From assembly GCF_040675465.1 (NCBI RefSeq), contig NZ_JBFAPA010000018.1:186001-250000 (forward strand): a DNA stretch of 64,000 nucleotides. Direction: 5' to 3'. This stretch comes from Kibdelosporangium sp040675465. GTDB lineage: Bacteria; Actinomycetota; Actinomycetes; Mycobacteriales; Pseudonocardiaceae. Below the pieces are notes generated by a model. The model made no database searches. It was not told the DNA's origin and saw nothing but the letters and a program-made list of their open reading frames with translations. The translations under genes were made by a program, and so were the position numbers. Of the stretch, positions 24,856 through 32,719 are shown piece by piece. Every line of letters begins with the position of its first letter. Positions within the stretch are counted from its first letter, which is position 1.

Positions 24856-25171
24856 GCTCGACCCGGAGGACAGCAAGATCATCACGTTGGCTCGTGCGGC
24901 CAGGGCGCGGGTCGGCGCCGCCGAGGGGGCGGCCGTGCGCGACACCATCGGCCGCACGTACTCGGCCTGCACAGTCGCGTTGCCCTCGCTGAAGCTCACC
25001 GCCCTGCAGGCCGCCGTGGCCGCCGCGGTGGCGAGTGGCGCCGACGGGCTGGAGGCGGCTGCCGTGGTCACCGAGGCGGGTGAGGTGGACCAGGACTCGC
25101 TGGCGGCCGTTCGCGACCTCGGCCCGCAGGCGCAGGTGTTCCGGGCGAACCCGGCGGGAGAAGTGGCCTGA
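24848..25171 (+). CDS. Cytidine-deaminase-fold protein lacking catalytic residues
   Basis: 107 residues from GTG 24848 (AAGGAG 8 nt upstream), overlapping the CBS gene by 8 bp. Aligns by eye with cytidine deaminase (IITLARAARARVGA; YSACTVALPSLKLTALQAAVAAA), but the CAE position reads ALQ and no PCxxC follows, so the zinc site is absent. Same place and size as Rv2365c between the CBS gene and era. Likely a structural or RNA-related helper in this ribosome-linked operon; function unknown. Confidence 0.75.
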   Translation: MAELDPEDSKIITLARAARARVGAAEGAAVRDTIGRTYSACTVALPSLKLTALQAAVAAAVASGADGLEAAAVVTEAGEVDQDSLAAVRDLGPQAQVFRANPAGEVA

Positions 25172-25178
25172 ACGGAGT

Positions 25179-25215
25179 AAAGTGGCTACAATGAGAACCT
25201 GAAAAGTGGCGACAA
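25179..25215. promoter_or_regulatory. Direct repeats upstream of the antitoxin gene
   Basis: AAAGTGGCTACAA (25179-25191) and AAAGTGGCGACAA (25203-25215) match at 12 of 13 positions and start 24 bp apart, directly ahead of the antitoxin ribosome site. Typical layout for toxin-antitoxin autoregulation; binding is inferred. Confidence 0.55.
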
Positions 25216-25227
25216 GGAGGTGGGCTG

Positions 25228-25482
25228 GTGGAGATAGGGATCCGTGAGTTACGCAACGGCCTCAGCCGTCATCTCGCCGAAGTGCGCCAGGGGAGGACAG
25301 TGACCGTCACCGAGCACGGCCGGGTGATCGCGCGGATCGTGCCCGCCGATCAGCCCACCCGGCTGGAGCAGCTGATCGCCGAGGGGCGGGTGCGCCCGGC
25401 CGCGCGCCGCAAGAAGCGCTCCCGTGAACCGGTCGCCGGCGACGGTGAGGTCAGCGACCTGATCGCCGACCAGCGTCGATGA
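25228..25482 (+). CDS. vapB: Type II antitoxin, Phd/YefM family
   Basis: 84 residues. N-terminal DNA-binding part has the Phd pattern MEIGIRELRNGLSRHLAEV, VTVTEHGRVIARIVP. The basic C-terminal half (ARRKKRSREP, then DGEVSDLIADQRR) should wrap the toxin. GTG start preceded by AAGGAGG. Stop overlaps the toxin ATG (ATGA). The pair is inserted between the deaminase-like gene and era. Confidence 0.9.
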   Translation: MEIGIRELRNGLSRHLAEVRQGRTVTVTEHGRVIARIVPADQPTRLEQLIAEGRVRPAARRKKRSREPVAGDGEVSDLIADQRR

Positions 25483-25919
25483 TCGGTTATTTCGACACGT
25501 CCGCCCTGGTCCCCCTGGTCGTCGCCGAACCGACCACCGACGCGTGCCGTGAGTTCTGGGACGCCGCCGACACCGTCGTGGCCTCCCGGCTGGCCTACGT
25601 CGAGGCGTATGCCGCCCTGGCGCAGGCCCACCGGATGCGCAGGCTCACCGACCCGCAGCTCGCCGCCGCCCGCGCGCTGTTCGAGGAGCTGTGGCAGGAG
25701 GTGTCGGTGGTCGAGGTGGACGAGCCGGTCGTGCGCACCGCCGCGGACTACGCCGGCCGCTTCGAGCTGCGCGGCTACGACGCCGTGCACTGCGCCGCCG
25801 CCGACCAGATCGAGGACGTCGACACCGTGGCCGCCACCGGCGACAAGAAGCTGCTGCACGCCTGGCGGATGCTCGGCCTGGCCACCTACGACACCAACCA
25901 GCCGGTCAGGTCGGGATAG
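25479..25919 (+). CDS. vapC: VapC-type PIN-domain toxin ribonuclease
   Basis: 146 residues. PIN metal-binding acids are present: Asp6 (YFDTSALV), Glu42 (YVEAYAA), Asp101 (GYDAVHCAAA) and Asp122 (TGDKKLL). Such toxins cleave tRNA or rRNA when free of antitoxin. Translationally coupled to the antitoxin; its 3' end overlaps the convergent TAP-like gene by 14 bp. Confidence 0.92.
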   Translation: MIGYFDTSALVPLVVAEPTTDACREFWDAADTVVASRLAYVEAYAALAQAHRMRRLTDPQLAAARALFEELWQEVSVVEVDEPVVRTAADYAGRFELRGYDAVHCAAADQIEDVDTVAATGDKKLLHAWRMLGLATYDTNQPVRSG

Positions 25920-27447
25920 CCGGGCAGCTGCTGCCCGCCGGCGGGGCGACTGCCGTCACCAGGTACTGCTCGATGTTCCGGACCACGCACGGCGAGGACA
26001 GGAAGGCGATGTGCGCGTCGCCTTCGTAGGTGAGCACGACGCTGCGCCGGATCTGCGCTGCCGTCGCGAGCAGTCCTTCGTAAGGCGCCCAAGGGTTTCC
26101 ACGGGCGCCGACGATCAGGATCGGGGGAGCGTCCGGCGCGGGGGACGGCTTGGGCGGGTTCGTCCCGGCCGCGGGCCAGCCAATGCACCCCGTCATCATG
26201 TCCCACGCCTGCGACGCGCCGCGGGTGTGCGGGGCGAGCGCGGCCACGAGCCGCTCGCGGGCCTTGAGGTCCGCGAAGTCCTTGACCTGCGCGGGAAAGT
26301 CCTGGCAGCCGCCCGCCCGTATCGGGTTCCACAGGTCGCGGTACCCCCACGAGTACCGGTACACCGAGGCGAACGTCGGGCTGACGCCCTGCGCTGCCTG
26401 TGAGATCGCGATGGACAGGTTCGACCAGCCCAGCCCGTACGGCGCGGGCATGTCGCCGATCTCCAGCAGCTGCTCGGTGAGGAACGCCAAGTCGTTGCCG
26501 CGCACCAGGACCGTCTCGGCCGGACCGGGCCGCCCCGGCTCCGGCGGCAGGTCCAGCCGCACCGGCCGCGTGTCGCCCTGGCGTAGGACCGAGTCGTACA
26601 CCGCGCCCACGTCCTGGCCGTGCAGCTGGCACCCGGGGAACGCCGGATTCGTTGGCTGCCAAGGCGAACGGTCACACCACTCGGCGAACTTGGTGAACTC
26701 ACGCTCCACAGTGAGCGCATAGCCGGCCACCCGGGCCGCGCTGGGAACGGTGTGATCGGGCGGGCTGTCCACCGCGATCGCGCGGATCCGTTGCGGGAAA
26801 AGGCTTGCGTACGTCTGCGTGAGCGGGCCGCCGTAGCCGTACAGGAACATGCTCACTGTGGACTCGCCGAGTGCCGCCCGCACCGCGTCCAGGTCACGCG
26901 CGATGTTCGTCGTGTCCATGTGGTCCAGCAACGGGTTCGCGCAGCTCGCCGCGTAGGCGCGGTTGTGCCGCACCAGCTCCGCGTACTCGGTCTCGTTGCG
27001 CGGGAACGAGTTCACCGCGGGATCGTGCACCCGCTCGGTGCACTCGATCGAGTCCGACCGGAACGGCGCGGGCAGCCTGCCGTTGAAGGGGTGCAGGCCG
27101 CCGCCTCTCGGGTCGACCCCGACGATGTCGAAGTCCCGCAGCACTTCCGGCATCTGCGCGAGCAGGCCCTGCCGGATCCCGGCGATCACCATGTCGAACC
27201 CGACGCCCGGCGCCAGGAACAGCACTCCCTTACGCGTGGCCGGATCGGTCTTGTGCCGGTCCACCGCCAGGGTGATCTTCGCCCCGGACGGCCGATCCCA
27301 CTCGAGCGGGACGCTGACCTTCGCGCACTGTGCGTCGACGCCGCAGTTCACCCAGTCCGGTTCGGTCGCCCGGGGTGCTGCCGTCGCGGGAGTCGTCAGC
27401 GCGGTCGCGAGAACGGCCGTGACCAGGCCAATCGTTAGCCCCTGCAT
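25906..27447 (-). CDS. Secreted TAP-family alpha/beta-hydrolase without catalytic serine
   Basis: 513 residues with a signal peptide (MQGLTIGLVTAVLATALTTP, cleavage in ATAAP). Overall order matches the TAP/SlpD peptidases and the gene at 17038: WVNCGVDAQCAKVSVPLEWDR, DIVGVDPRGGG, ARDLDAVRAALGE, QTYASLFPQRIRAIAVDSP. At the nucleophile elbow it reads FLYGYGG, placing Gly204 where Ser is expected; the Asp position reads GNPWAP (Asn), while the final His is kept (EGDAHIAF). Probably a binding pseudoenzyme. Separates the TA module from era. Eight or more Cys suggest disulfides. Confidence 0.8.
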   Translation of the reverse strand: MQGLTIGLVTAVLATALTTPATAAPRATEPDWVNCGVDAQCAKVSVPLEWDRPSGAKITLAVDRHKTDPATRKGVLFLAPGVGFDMVIAGIRQGLLAQMPEVLRDFDIVGVDPRGGGLHPFNGRLPAPFRSDSIECTERVHDPAVNSFPRNETEYAELVRHNRAYAASCANPLLDHMDTTNIARDLDAVRAALGESTVSMFLYGYGGPLTQTYASLFPQRIRAIAVDSPPDHTVPSAARVAGYALTVEREFTKFAEWCDRSPWQPTNPAFPGCQLHGQDVGAVYDSVLRQGDTRPVRLDLPPEPGRPGPAETVLVRGNDLAFLTEQLLEIGDMPAPYGLGWSNLSIAISQAAQGVSPTFASVYRYSWGYRDLWNPIRAGGCQDFPAQVKDFADLKARERLVAALAPHTRGASQAWDMMTGCIGWPAAGTNPPKPSPAPDAPPILIVGARGNPWAPYEGLLATAAQIRRSVVLTYEGDAHIAFLSSPCVVRNIEQYLVTAVAPPAGSSCPAIPT

Positions 27448-27535
27448 TATTCCCCCATCGAAGAAGTTTGGATACTAAGAATCTTATCAGCGTGCGCACC
27501 CCGGTGTCATGGCGCTGGCCTGTCAGAATGTCCCG

Positions 27536-28441
27536 GTGAACATCCCCGACGACCACAAGTCCGGCTTCGCGTGTTTCGTGGGGCGCCCCAACGCGGGCAA
27601 GTCCACCCTGACCAACGCGCTGGTCGGCACCAAGGTCGCCATCACCTCGAGCAAGCCGCAGACCACGCGGCACGCGATCCGCGGCATCGTGCACCGCGAG
27701 GACGCCCAGCTGGTCATCGTGGACACCCCCGGCCTGCACCGCCCGCGCACCCTGCTCGGCCAGCGGCTCAACGACCTGGTGATGTCGACCTGGTCCGAAG
27801 TGGACGTCATCGGCTTCTGCGTGCCCGCCGACCAGCGCGTCGGCCCCGGCGACAAGTTCATCGCCCAGCAGCTGGGCAAGGTCTCCAAACGCACGCCGGT
27901 GCTCGGGATCGTCACCAAGACCGACCTGGCGACCCAGGCGCGGGTGGCCGAGCAGCTGGTCGCGATGCAGTCGCTGATGGACTTCGCCGACATCGTCCCG
28001 GTGTCCGCTGTGGACGGCTTCCAGGTCGCCACCTTGAGCGACCTGCTGGTCGCCCAGCTGCCGCCCGGCCCGCCGCTCTACCCGGAGGGTGAGCTCACCG
28101 ACGAGCCCGAGGTCACCCTGGTCGCCGAGCTGGTGCGGGAGGCCGCGCTGGAGGGTGTCCGGGACGAGCTGCCGCACTCGATCGCGGTCGTGGTCGAGGA
28201 GATGGCCTTCCGCGAGGGCCGCGACGACCTGATCGACGTGTACGCCGAGCTGTTCGTGGAACGCCCCAGCCAGAAGGGGATCATCCTGGGGCACAAGGGC
28301 GAGCGGCTCAAGAAGGTCGGCTCGGCGGCCCGCACCCAGATCGAGGCGCTGCTGGGTGCCAAGGTGTACCTGGACCTGCACGTGAAGGTGGCCAAGGACT
28401 GGCAGCGCGACCCCAAGCAGCTGCGCCGGCTCGGCTTCTGA
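27536..28441 (+). CDS. era: GTPase Era
   Basis: About 301 residues from GTG 27536; an ATG at 27509 is in frame but lacks a ribosome site. Ribosome-assembly GTPase acting on the 16S 3' end. G1 GRPNAGKST, G3 DTPG, G4 TKTD in the first half, and the KH domain with FVERPSQKGIILGHKGERLKKVG near the end. Its stop overlaps the ATG of the RDD gene. With ybeY and phoH it forms a ribosome-biogenesis neighbourhood. Confidence 0.96.
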   Translation: MNIPDDHKSGFACFVGRPNAGKSTLTNALVGTKVAITSSKPQTTRHAIRGIVHREDAQLVIVDTPGLHRPRTLLGQRLNDLVMSTWSEVDVIGFCVPADQRVGPGDKFIAQQLGKVSKRTPVLGIVTKTDLATQARVAEQLVAMQSLMDFADIVPVSAVDGFQVATLSDLLVAQLPPGPPLYPEGELTDEPEVTLVAELVREAALEGVRDELPHSIAVVVEEMAFREGRDDLIDVYAELFVERPSQKGIILGHKGERLKKVGSAARTQIEALLGAKVYLDLHVKVAKDWQRDPKQLRRLGF

Positions 28442-28875
28442 TGACCGGCCTGCACCGTCCCGACCTGGAGTTCGCCCAGGTCGGGGACCGCCCCGGGGTT
28501 CTGCTCGCCACCATGGGCGGCCGGTTGGGCGCCCGGCTGATCGACCTGCTGATCGTGTTCGTGCCCAGCTACTTCCCGATCCGGGTGTTCGTCGAGGGCA
28601 CGCTCACCCACGCGCTGATCCTGCTTGTCACGATCGCGCTCTACGAAGCGATAACGACCGCGAGGACCGGCACGTCACCGGGCAAGCGGCTGGTGCGGAT
28701 CAAGATCGTCCGCATCCGGACCGGCGCTCCGCCCGGCTGGGGAATGGCCCTGCTCAGAGCGGTGATCATGGCCCTGTCCGGCTGGGTCATCAGCGCGGTG
28801 GTGGCGTTCTTCGACGAGAGGCGGCACCGCGGGCTGCATGACCGCGTCTCAGGGACGGTTGTCATCGCCGGTTGA
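28441..28875 (+). CDS. RDD-family membrane protein
   Basis: 144 residues with three hydrophobic segments. RDD pattern GGRLGARLIDLLIVF, GTSPGKRLVRIKIV and RRHRGLHDRVSGTVVI. Role unknown; RDD proteins have been linked to ion or small-molecule transport. ATG overlaps the era stop (TGATG), so co-translated with era. Confidence 0.88.
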   Translation: MTGLHRPDLEFAQVGDRPGVLLATMGGRLGARLIDLLIVFVPSYFPIRVFVEGTLTHALILLVTIALYEAITTARTGTSPGKRLVRIKIVRIRTGAPPGWGMALLRAVIMALSGWVISAVVAFFDERRHRGLHDRVSGTVVIAG

Positions 28876-28889
28876 AGGGGGAATGACGC

Positions 28890-29276
28890 ATGACCGACCC
28901 GTACCGCCCGCAGGACCCGATCCCGGGCCAGCAGCAGCCGTACCCGTATCCCTACCCGCCCGCGCCCGGGTACTACGCCTACTTCCCGCCGCCCCCGCCG
29001 CCCGGCATGCTCCGCCCGTCGAACTACCTCGGCTGGGCGATCGGCTCGATCTTCCTGTTCTGGCCGATCGCCATCGCCGCGATCATCACGTCGAACAAGG
29101 TGGACCGGCTCTGGTCGGAAGGCCGCTATGGCGAGTCGCAGCAGGCGTCGGCCACCACCAGGACCCTGTGCCTGGTCGCCACCGTCATCGGCGCGGTGCT
29201 GTTCGTGCTGATGATCATCCTGTGGATCGCGGTGTTCAACACGGTGACGAGGTACGCGCCTCCTCCGATCAGGTGA
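28890..29276 (+). CDS. Proline-rich CD225/dispanin-family membrane protein
   Basis: 128 residues. The N-terminal ~40 residues are rich in Pro, Tyr and Gln, followed by a CD225-type segment (NYLGWAIGSIFLFWPIAIAA, NKVDRLWSEGRYGESQQAS) and a second membrane helix. This bacterial family shares the fold of interferon-induced IFITM proteins, which alter membrane curvature; its bacterial role is unclear. ATG follows AGGGGGAAT. Sits between the RDD gene and recO. Confidence 0.85.
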   Translation: MTDPYRPQDPIPGQQQPYPYPYPPAPGYYAYFPPPPPPGMLRPSNYLGWAIGSIFLFWPIAIAAIITSNKVDRLWSEGRYGESQQASATTRTLCLVATVIGAVLFVLMIILWIAVFNTVTRYAPPPIR

Positions 29277-29298
29277 GCGAACGTGGGAGAATGTCGCG

Positions 29299-30036
29299 GT
29301 GACCCTGTACCGCGACACCGGTGTTGTGCTGCGCGTGCAGAAGCTCGGTGAGGCCGACCGGATCATCACCCTGATCACCCGGCGCAACGGCAAGCTTCGC
29401 GCGGTGGCCAAGGGCGTGCGGCGCACGTCCTCCCGCTTCGGTGCGCGGCTCGAACCGTTCTGCCACGTCGACGTGCAGTGCTACACCGGCCGCACGCTCG
29501 ACGTGATCACCCAGGTCGAGACGATCGACGCGTTCGCCCCCCGGCTGGTCGACGACTACCAGCGCTACACCGCCGGGTGCGCGGTGCTGGAGACCGCGGA
29601 ACGGCTGTCCGCCGAAGAGGGCGAGCCGGTGATGCGGCTGTACATGCTCGTGGCGGGGGCGTTGCGGGCACTATCGGCCGGAGAACGCGACCCGTCGCTG
29701 CTGCTGGACGCGTTCCTGATGCGTGCCATGGCGTTCGCCGGATGGGCGCCCGCTGTGTTCGAGTGCGCGCGCTGTGGCAAGCCGGGGCCGCACAACGCGT
29801 TTAACGTGCCTGCCGGTGGTGCTGTGTGCGAAGGCTGCCGCCCGCCAGGTTCGGCCACCCCATCGCGGGAAACCTTCGCCCTCATGGACGCCTTGATGCA
29901 CGGCGTCTGGGAACGGGCGGACGTGTCCTCGCCGGGCGCCCGCCGTGAGGCCAGCGGACTGGTCGCGGCGCACCTGCAATGGCACCTGGAACGCCAGCTC
30001 CGCTCGCTGCCATTGGTCGAGCGGCGTTCGCAGTGA
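29299..30036 (+). CDS. recO: DNA repair protein RecO
   Basis: 245 residues. Helps load RecA onto SSB-coated DNA in the RecFOR pathway. OB-fold start TLYRDTGVVLRVQKLGEADRI, helical middle, and a four-Cys zinc site (CARCG and CEGC) as in actinobacterial RecO. GTG start. Followed by a decayed synthetase fragment and uppS. Confidence 0.95.
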   Translation: MTLYRDTGVVLRVQKLGEADRIITLITRRNGKLRAVAKGVRRTSSRFGARLEPFCHVDVQCYTGRTLDVITQVETIDAFAPRLVDDYQRYTAGCAVLETAERLSAEEGEPVMRLYMLVAGALRALSAGERDPSLLLDAFLMRAMAFAGWAPAVFECARCGKPGPHNAFNVPAGGAVCEGCRPPGSATPSRETFALMDALMHGVWERADVSSPGARREASGLVAAHLQWHLERQLRSLPLVERRSQ

Positions 30037-30118
30037 CTTCGCGCTGATGATGTAGTGCGCAGCCAGCAGCCTCAGTGGTAGAGCTGGCCGGGGTGCTTCG
30101 GGCAGCGGGTGGGCCGAA

Positions 30119-30761
30119 GCCGGGGTCGGCGTCGTCATTTCGGACGGTATTACCGGGCGCGGAAGCAGTGCGGACCGGCCGCCAGGACCGGATGACCACG
30201 CCTGGATCATCTTCACGTCCGGCTCGACCGGCACGCCGACGGGCGTCGCCATCACCCACCGGTCCGCGGCGGCCTTCGTCGACGGCGAGGCCAAACTGTT
30301 CTCGCTCGGACCTGCGGATCGCGTGCTGGCGGCGTTGTCTGTGGCGTTCGATGCGTCCTGCGAGGAGATGTGGCTGGCCTGGCGGCATGGTGCCTGTCTG
30401 GTCGCCGCGCCCTGGTCGCGTGTCCGGTCCGGCGCGGACTTCGGCGAGTAGATCGTCTCGCACGGCATCACCGTCGTGTCCACAGCACCGACGCTGGCGG
30501 CTATGTGGCCGTTCGCCGGAAGGCGTACGGCTGCTGATCCTCGGTCAACCGTGGATGTGTGTCGACCGGTTGATGCGGCTGGGCTCGGTGCGGGTGGGCC
30601 GCGGCGCCACGCTCGAGCCGCACACCATCGCTTTGCCGGGTTCGGCTGTGGGTGCGTTGACCACCGTGGGGCCTGTGTCGTTGGTCATGCGCGGAGAGCG
30701 GTTGCCGGGGCGGTCGCGGCGGCTGGGCAACCCGGTGCGTTCTTGGGCTCCGGCCGACTGA
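30119..30761 (+). pseudogene. Remnant of a Pls/PosA-type non-ribosomal peptide synthetase
   Basis: Two ends of a large synthetase joined by deletion. 30119-30545 encodes an adenylation-domain start: WIIFTSGSTGTPTGVAITHR, GEAKLFSLGPADRVLAAL, SVAFDASCEEMWLAWRHGA, with an internal TAG in place of a Trp codon and a later frame change at AMWP. About 30545-30761 encodes the hexapeptide-rich C-terminus (RGATLEPHTIALPGSAVG, LVMRGERLPG). A whole enzyme would need about 3.5-4 kb. Clearly non-functional. Family call by pattern of both ends. Confidence 0.75.
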
Positions 30762-30808
30762 GTACTTTGTGGGGTGCCAGTCCCTCAGCTTTGGTAGAAG
30801 GAGTTGCG

Positions 30809-31633
30809 TTGCTTCGCCGACGCCGCGATCGCGAGCGACCCGAGTTCCGCCCGCCGGACCCGCACCCGTCCGGCGCCCGGCCGCCCGTGCTCGACCAGGT
30901 GCCCACCCACGTCGCCATCGTCATGGACGGCAACGGCCGCTGGGCCAACCAGCGCGGCCTGCCGCGCACCGAGGGCCACAAGCGCGGCGAGGAGGTCGTG
31001 CTGGACGTGGTCAAAGGCTGTATCGAGATCGGCGTGAAGTGGCTGTCGGTCTACGCGTTCTCGACCGAGAACTGGAAGCGCAGCCCCGACGAGGTGAAGT
31101 TCCTGATGAACTTCAACCGGGACGTCATCCACCGGCGCGTGCACGAGCTGGACGCCCTTGGCGTGCACGTGCGGTGGGCCGGCCGGCTGCCGAAGCTGTG
31201 GCGCAGCGTCGTCAACGAGCTCAAGATCGCCGACGAGCGCACCAAGGACAACGACGTGCTGAACCTGACCATGTGCGTGAACTACGGCGGCCGGGCCGAG
31301 GTGGCCGACGCCACCAAGGAGATCGCCAAGCTGGTCGCGGCCGGGAAGCTCAACCCGGACCGGATCGACGAGCGGACCATCGCCAAGTACCTGTACCAGC
31401 CGGAGATGCCGGACGTGGACCTGTTCATCCGGCCGTCCGGGGAGCAGCGGACCTCGAACTTCATGCTCTGGCAGGCCGCCTACGCGGAGATGGTGTTCCA
31501 GGACATCCTGTGGCCCGACTTCGACCGCCGGGACCTGTGGCGGGCGTGCGAGCAGTTCGCCAACCGCGACCGCCGCTTCGGCGGCGCGATCGACGCGGCG
31601 GCGACCCCAACCCCCGCGACGGAGGGCACCTGA
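30809..31633 (+). CDS. uppS: Undecaprenyl/decaprenyl diphosphate synthase (cis-prenyltransferase)
   Basis: 274 residues. Makes the C50-C55 lipid carrier for cell-wall synthesis from IPP and a short allylic primer. Signature HVAIVMDGNGRWA with catalytic Asp, FSTENWKRS, and RPSGEQRTSNFMLWQ. The start is a TTG at 30809 preceded by AAGGAG at 5 nt; the upstream in-frame region belongs to the synthetase relic. Matches Rv2361c in position. Next gene begins on the stop (TGATG). Confidence 0.94.
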   Translation: MLRRRRDRERPEFRPPDPHPSGARPPVLDQVPTHVAIVMDGNGRWANQRGLPRTEGHKRGEEVVLDVVKGCIEIGVKWLSVYAFSTENWKRSPDEVKFLMNFNRDVIHRRVHELDALGVHVRWAGRLPKLWRSVVNELKIADERTKDNDVLNLTMCVNYGGRAEVADATKEIAKLVAAGKLNPDRIDERTIAKYLYQPEMPDVDLFIRPSGEQRTSNFMLWQAAYAEMVFQDILWPDFDRRDLWRACEQFANRDRRFGGAIDAAATPTPATEGT

Positions 31634-32052
31634 TGAACAGCGAAGCGGCCCGCACCGGTGCCCTGCTGACCAGGGCCAGGGAGGCGCTGGAGCTGTACCA
31701 CGAGGTGTTCGTGGACGACGACGGCGCTCTGACGTTCCGGCACGCCGACGTCCCGTGCGCGGTGCAGGCGATGGAGCTGGCCGAGGGCCTCAACGTGCTG
31801 AGCCTGACCTGCGTGGTGGCCTGGGACCTGCCCGACGAGCCCATCGTCGTGGCCTCGGCCGCCGAGCGGGGCGGCCAGGCCCTGTTCGGCACCATCGGCA
31901 TCGTCCACACCGACCAGGGCCTGGACGTCACCCTCCGCTACACCTTCCCCGCCGAAGGCCTCGACCCCTCCGCCCTCGGCACCCTCCTCATGCTCGTCGT
32001 CTCCGGCGCCTCCCAACTCCGCGCCGACCTCCTCCCCAACACCCACCCATGA
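31633..32052 (+). CDS. YbjN-like / type III chaperone-fold protein
   Basis: 139 residues, soluble alpha/beta. Pattern HEVFVDDDGALTFRHADVPCAV, and EPIVVASAAERGGQALFGTIG fits YbjN/T3SC-like proteins of actinobacteria, which have no firm function. ATG overlaps the uppS stop. A perfect 12-bp hairpin follows, ending the unit. Confidence 0.7.
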   Translation: MNSEAARTGALLTRAREALELYHEVFVDDDGALTFRHADVPCAVQAMELAEGLNVLSLTCVVAWDLPDEPIVVASAAERGGQALFGTIGIVHTDQGLDVTLRYTFPAEGLDPSALGTLLMLVVSGASQLRADLLPNTHP

Positions 32053-32058
32053 CACCCC

Positions 32059-32090
32059 CGCCGCCGACGCGGCCCGATGCGTCGGCGGCG
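32059..32090 (+). terminator. Hairpin terminator after the uppS unit
   Basis: A perfect 12-bp inverted repeat (32059-32070 with 32079-32090) with an 8-nt loop, 7 bp after the stop codon. No T-run. Confidence 0.75.
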
Positions 32091-32719
32091 CACATGTCCC
32101 TAGCCAACCGAGCAGCGGTGGGAGCTGTGCTGGCTGGGGGTCTGGCCCCGCCGAGAAACGCACCGACAGCGGCACAGTGCCCGAGGGCCACATGGGCTGC
32201 CTCTACCGTGCTCCGCACTGCTTGCCGCAGTCCCCGATCCCACACCCGCCGTGGGGGGTCTGTGCTCGGGAGCCCCGCTGCAGTGGCCTCCCGTGCCTAG
32301 CGCGCCAACCTGCGTCCGCGCAGCACTTGCTGTGAGTCCTATAGCGCCTCGCGAGCCGCATCGGCGGTGCCACTATCGCGCCCCGGAGTTGCGCCAGCAA
32401 TGGGCCCGTGCCTGGTAGGCATCCTTACCAATCAACCCGCGCCCCACTCGTTGTGGGCTCTGGCCACGGCCCGGAGTCGCATCCCCAGGAGTCCGTCTGC
32501 GCCCGGCCGGCGGTCTCCGTGCAGGCGGCGCTGCGTCCGGTCATGTCGTGCCCTCGTCGCTACGGCACTTTTGTGTCAGTGGGGTGGGAGTTATCCACAG
32601 GCAGCACTTTCGCCGCTGGCGTTCGGCTTCCGTGATGGTGATGCTTGGTGTGGATCAGGTCCATGGGAAGGTGTCCGCGTGGTGGTCGAGTTCGGTGCTG
32701 ACAGGTCGGCGGTGATGGG
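32091..32719. other. Intergenic region without a recognised gene
   Basis: About 630 bp. The frames present are short and of odd composition. A single DnaA-box-like TTATCCACA occurs near 32591 but no cluster. I see no RNA gene, repeat array or convincing pseudogene; the promoter of the permease gene must lie at its right end. Confidence 0.5.

Noticed and set aside
21769..25071. 1100-codon open frame on the minus strand over phoH-ybeY-CBS
   Set aside because: Gly/His/Arg-rich nonsense typical of an antisense frame; the opposite strand encodes well-conserved proteins.
32587..32600. DnaA box TTATCCACA as a possible origin
   Set aside because: A single box without a cluster, dnaA or dnaN; similar bases occur by chance near 40430.
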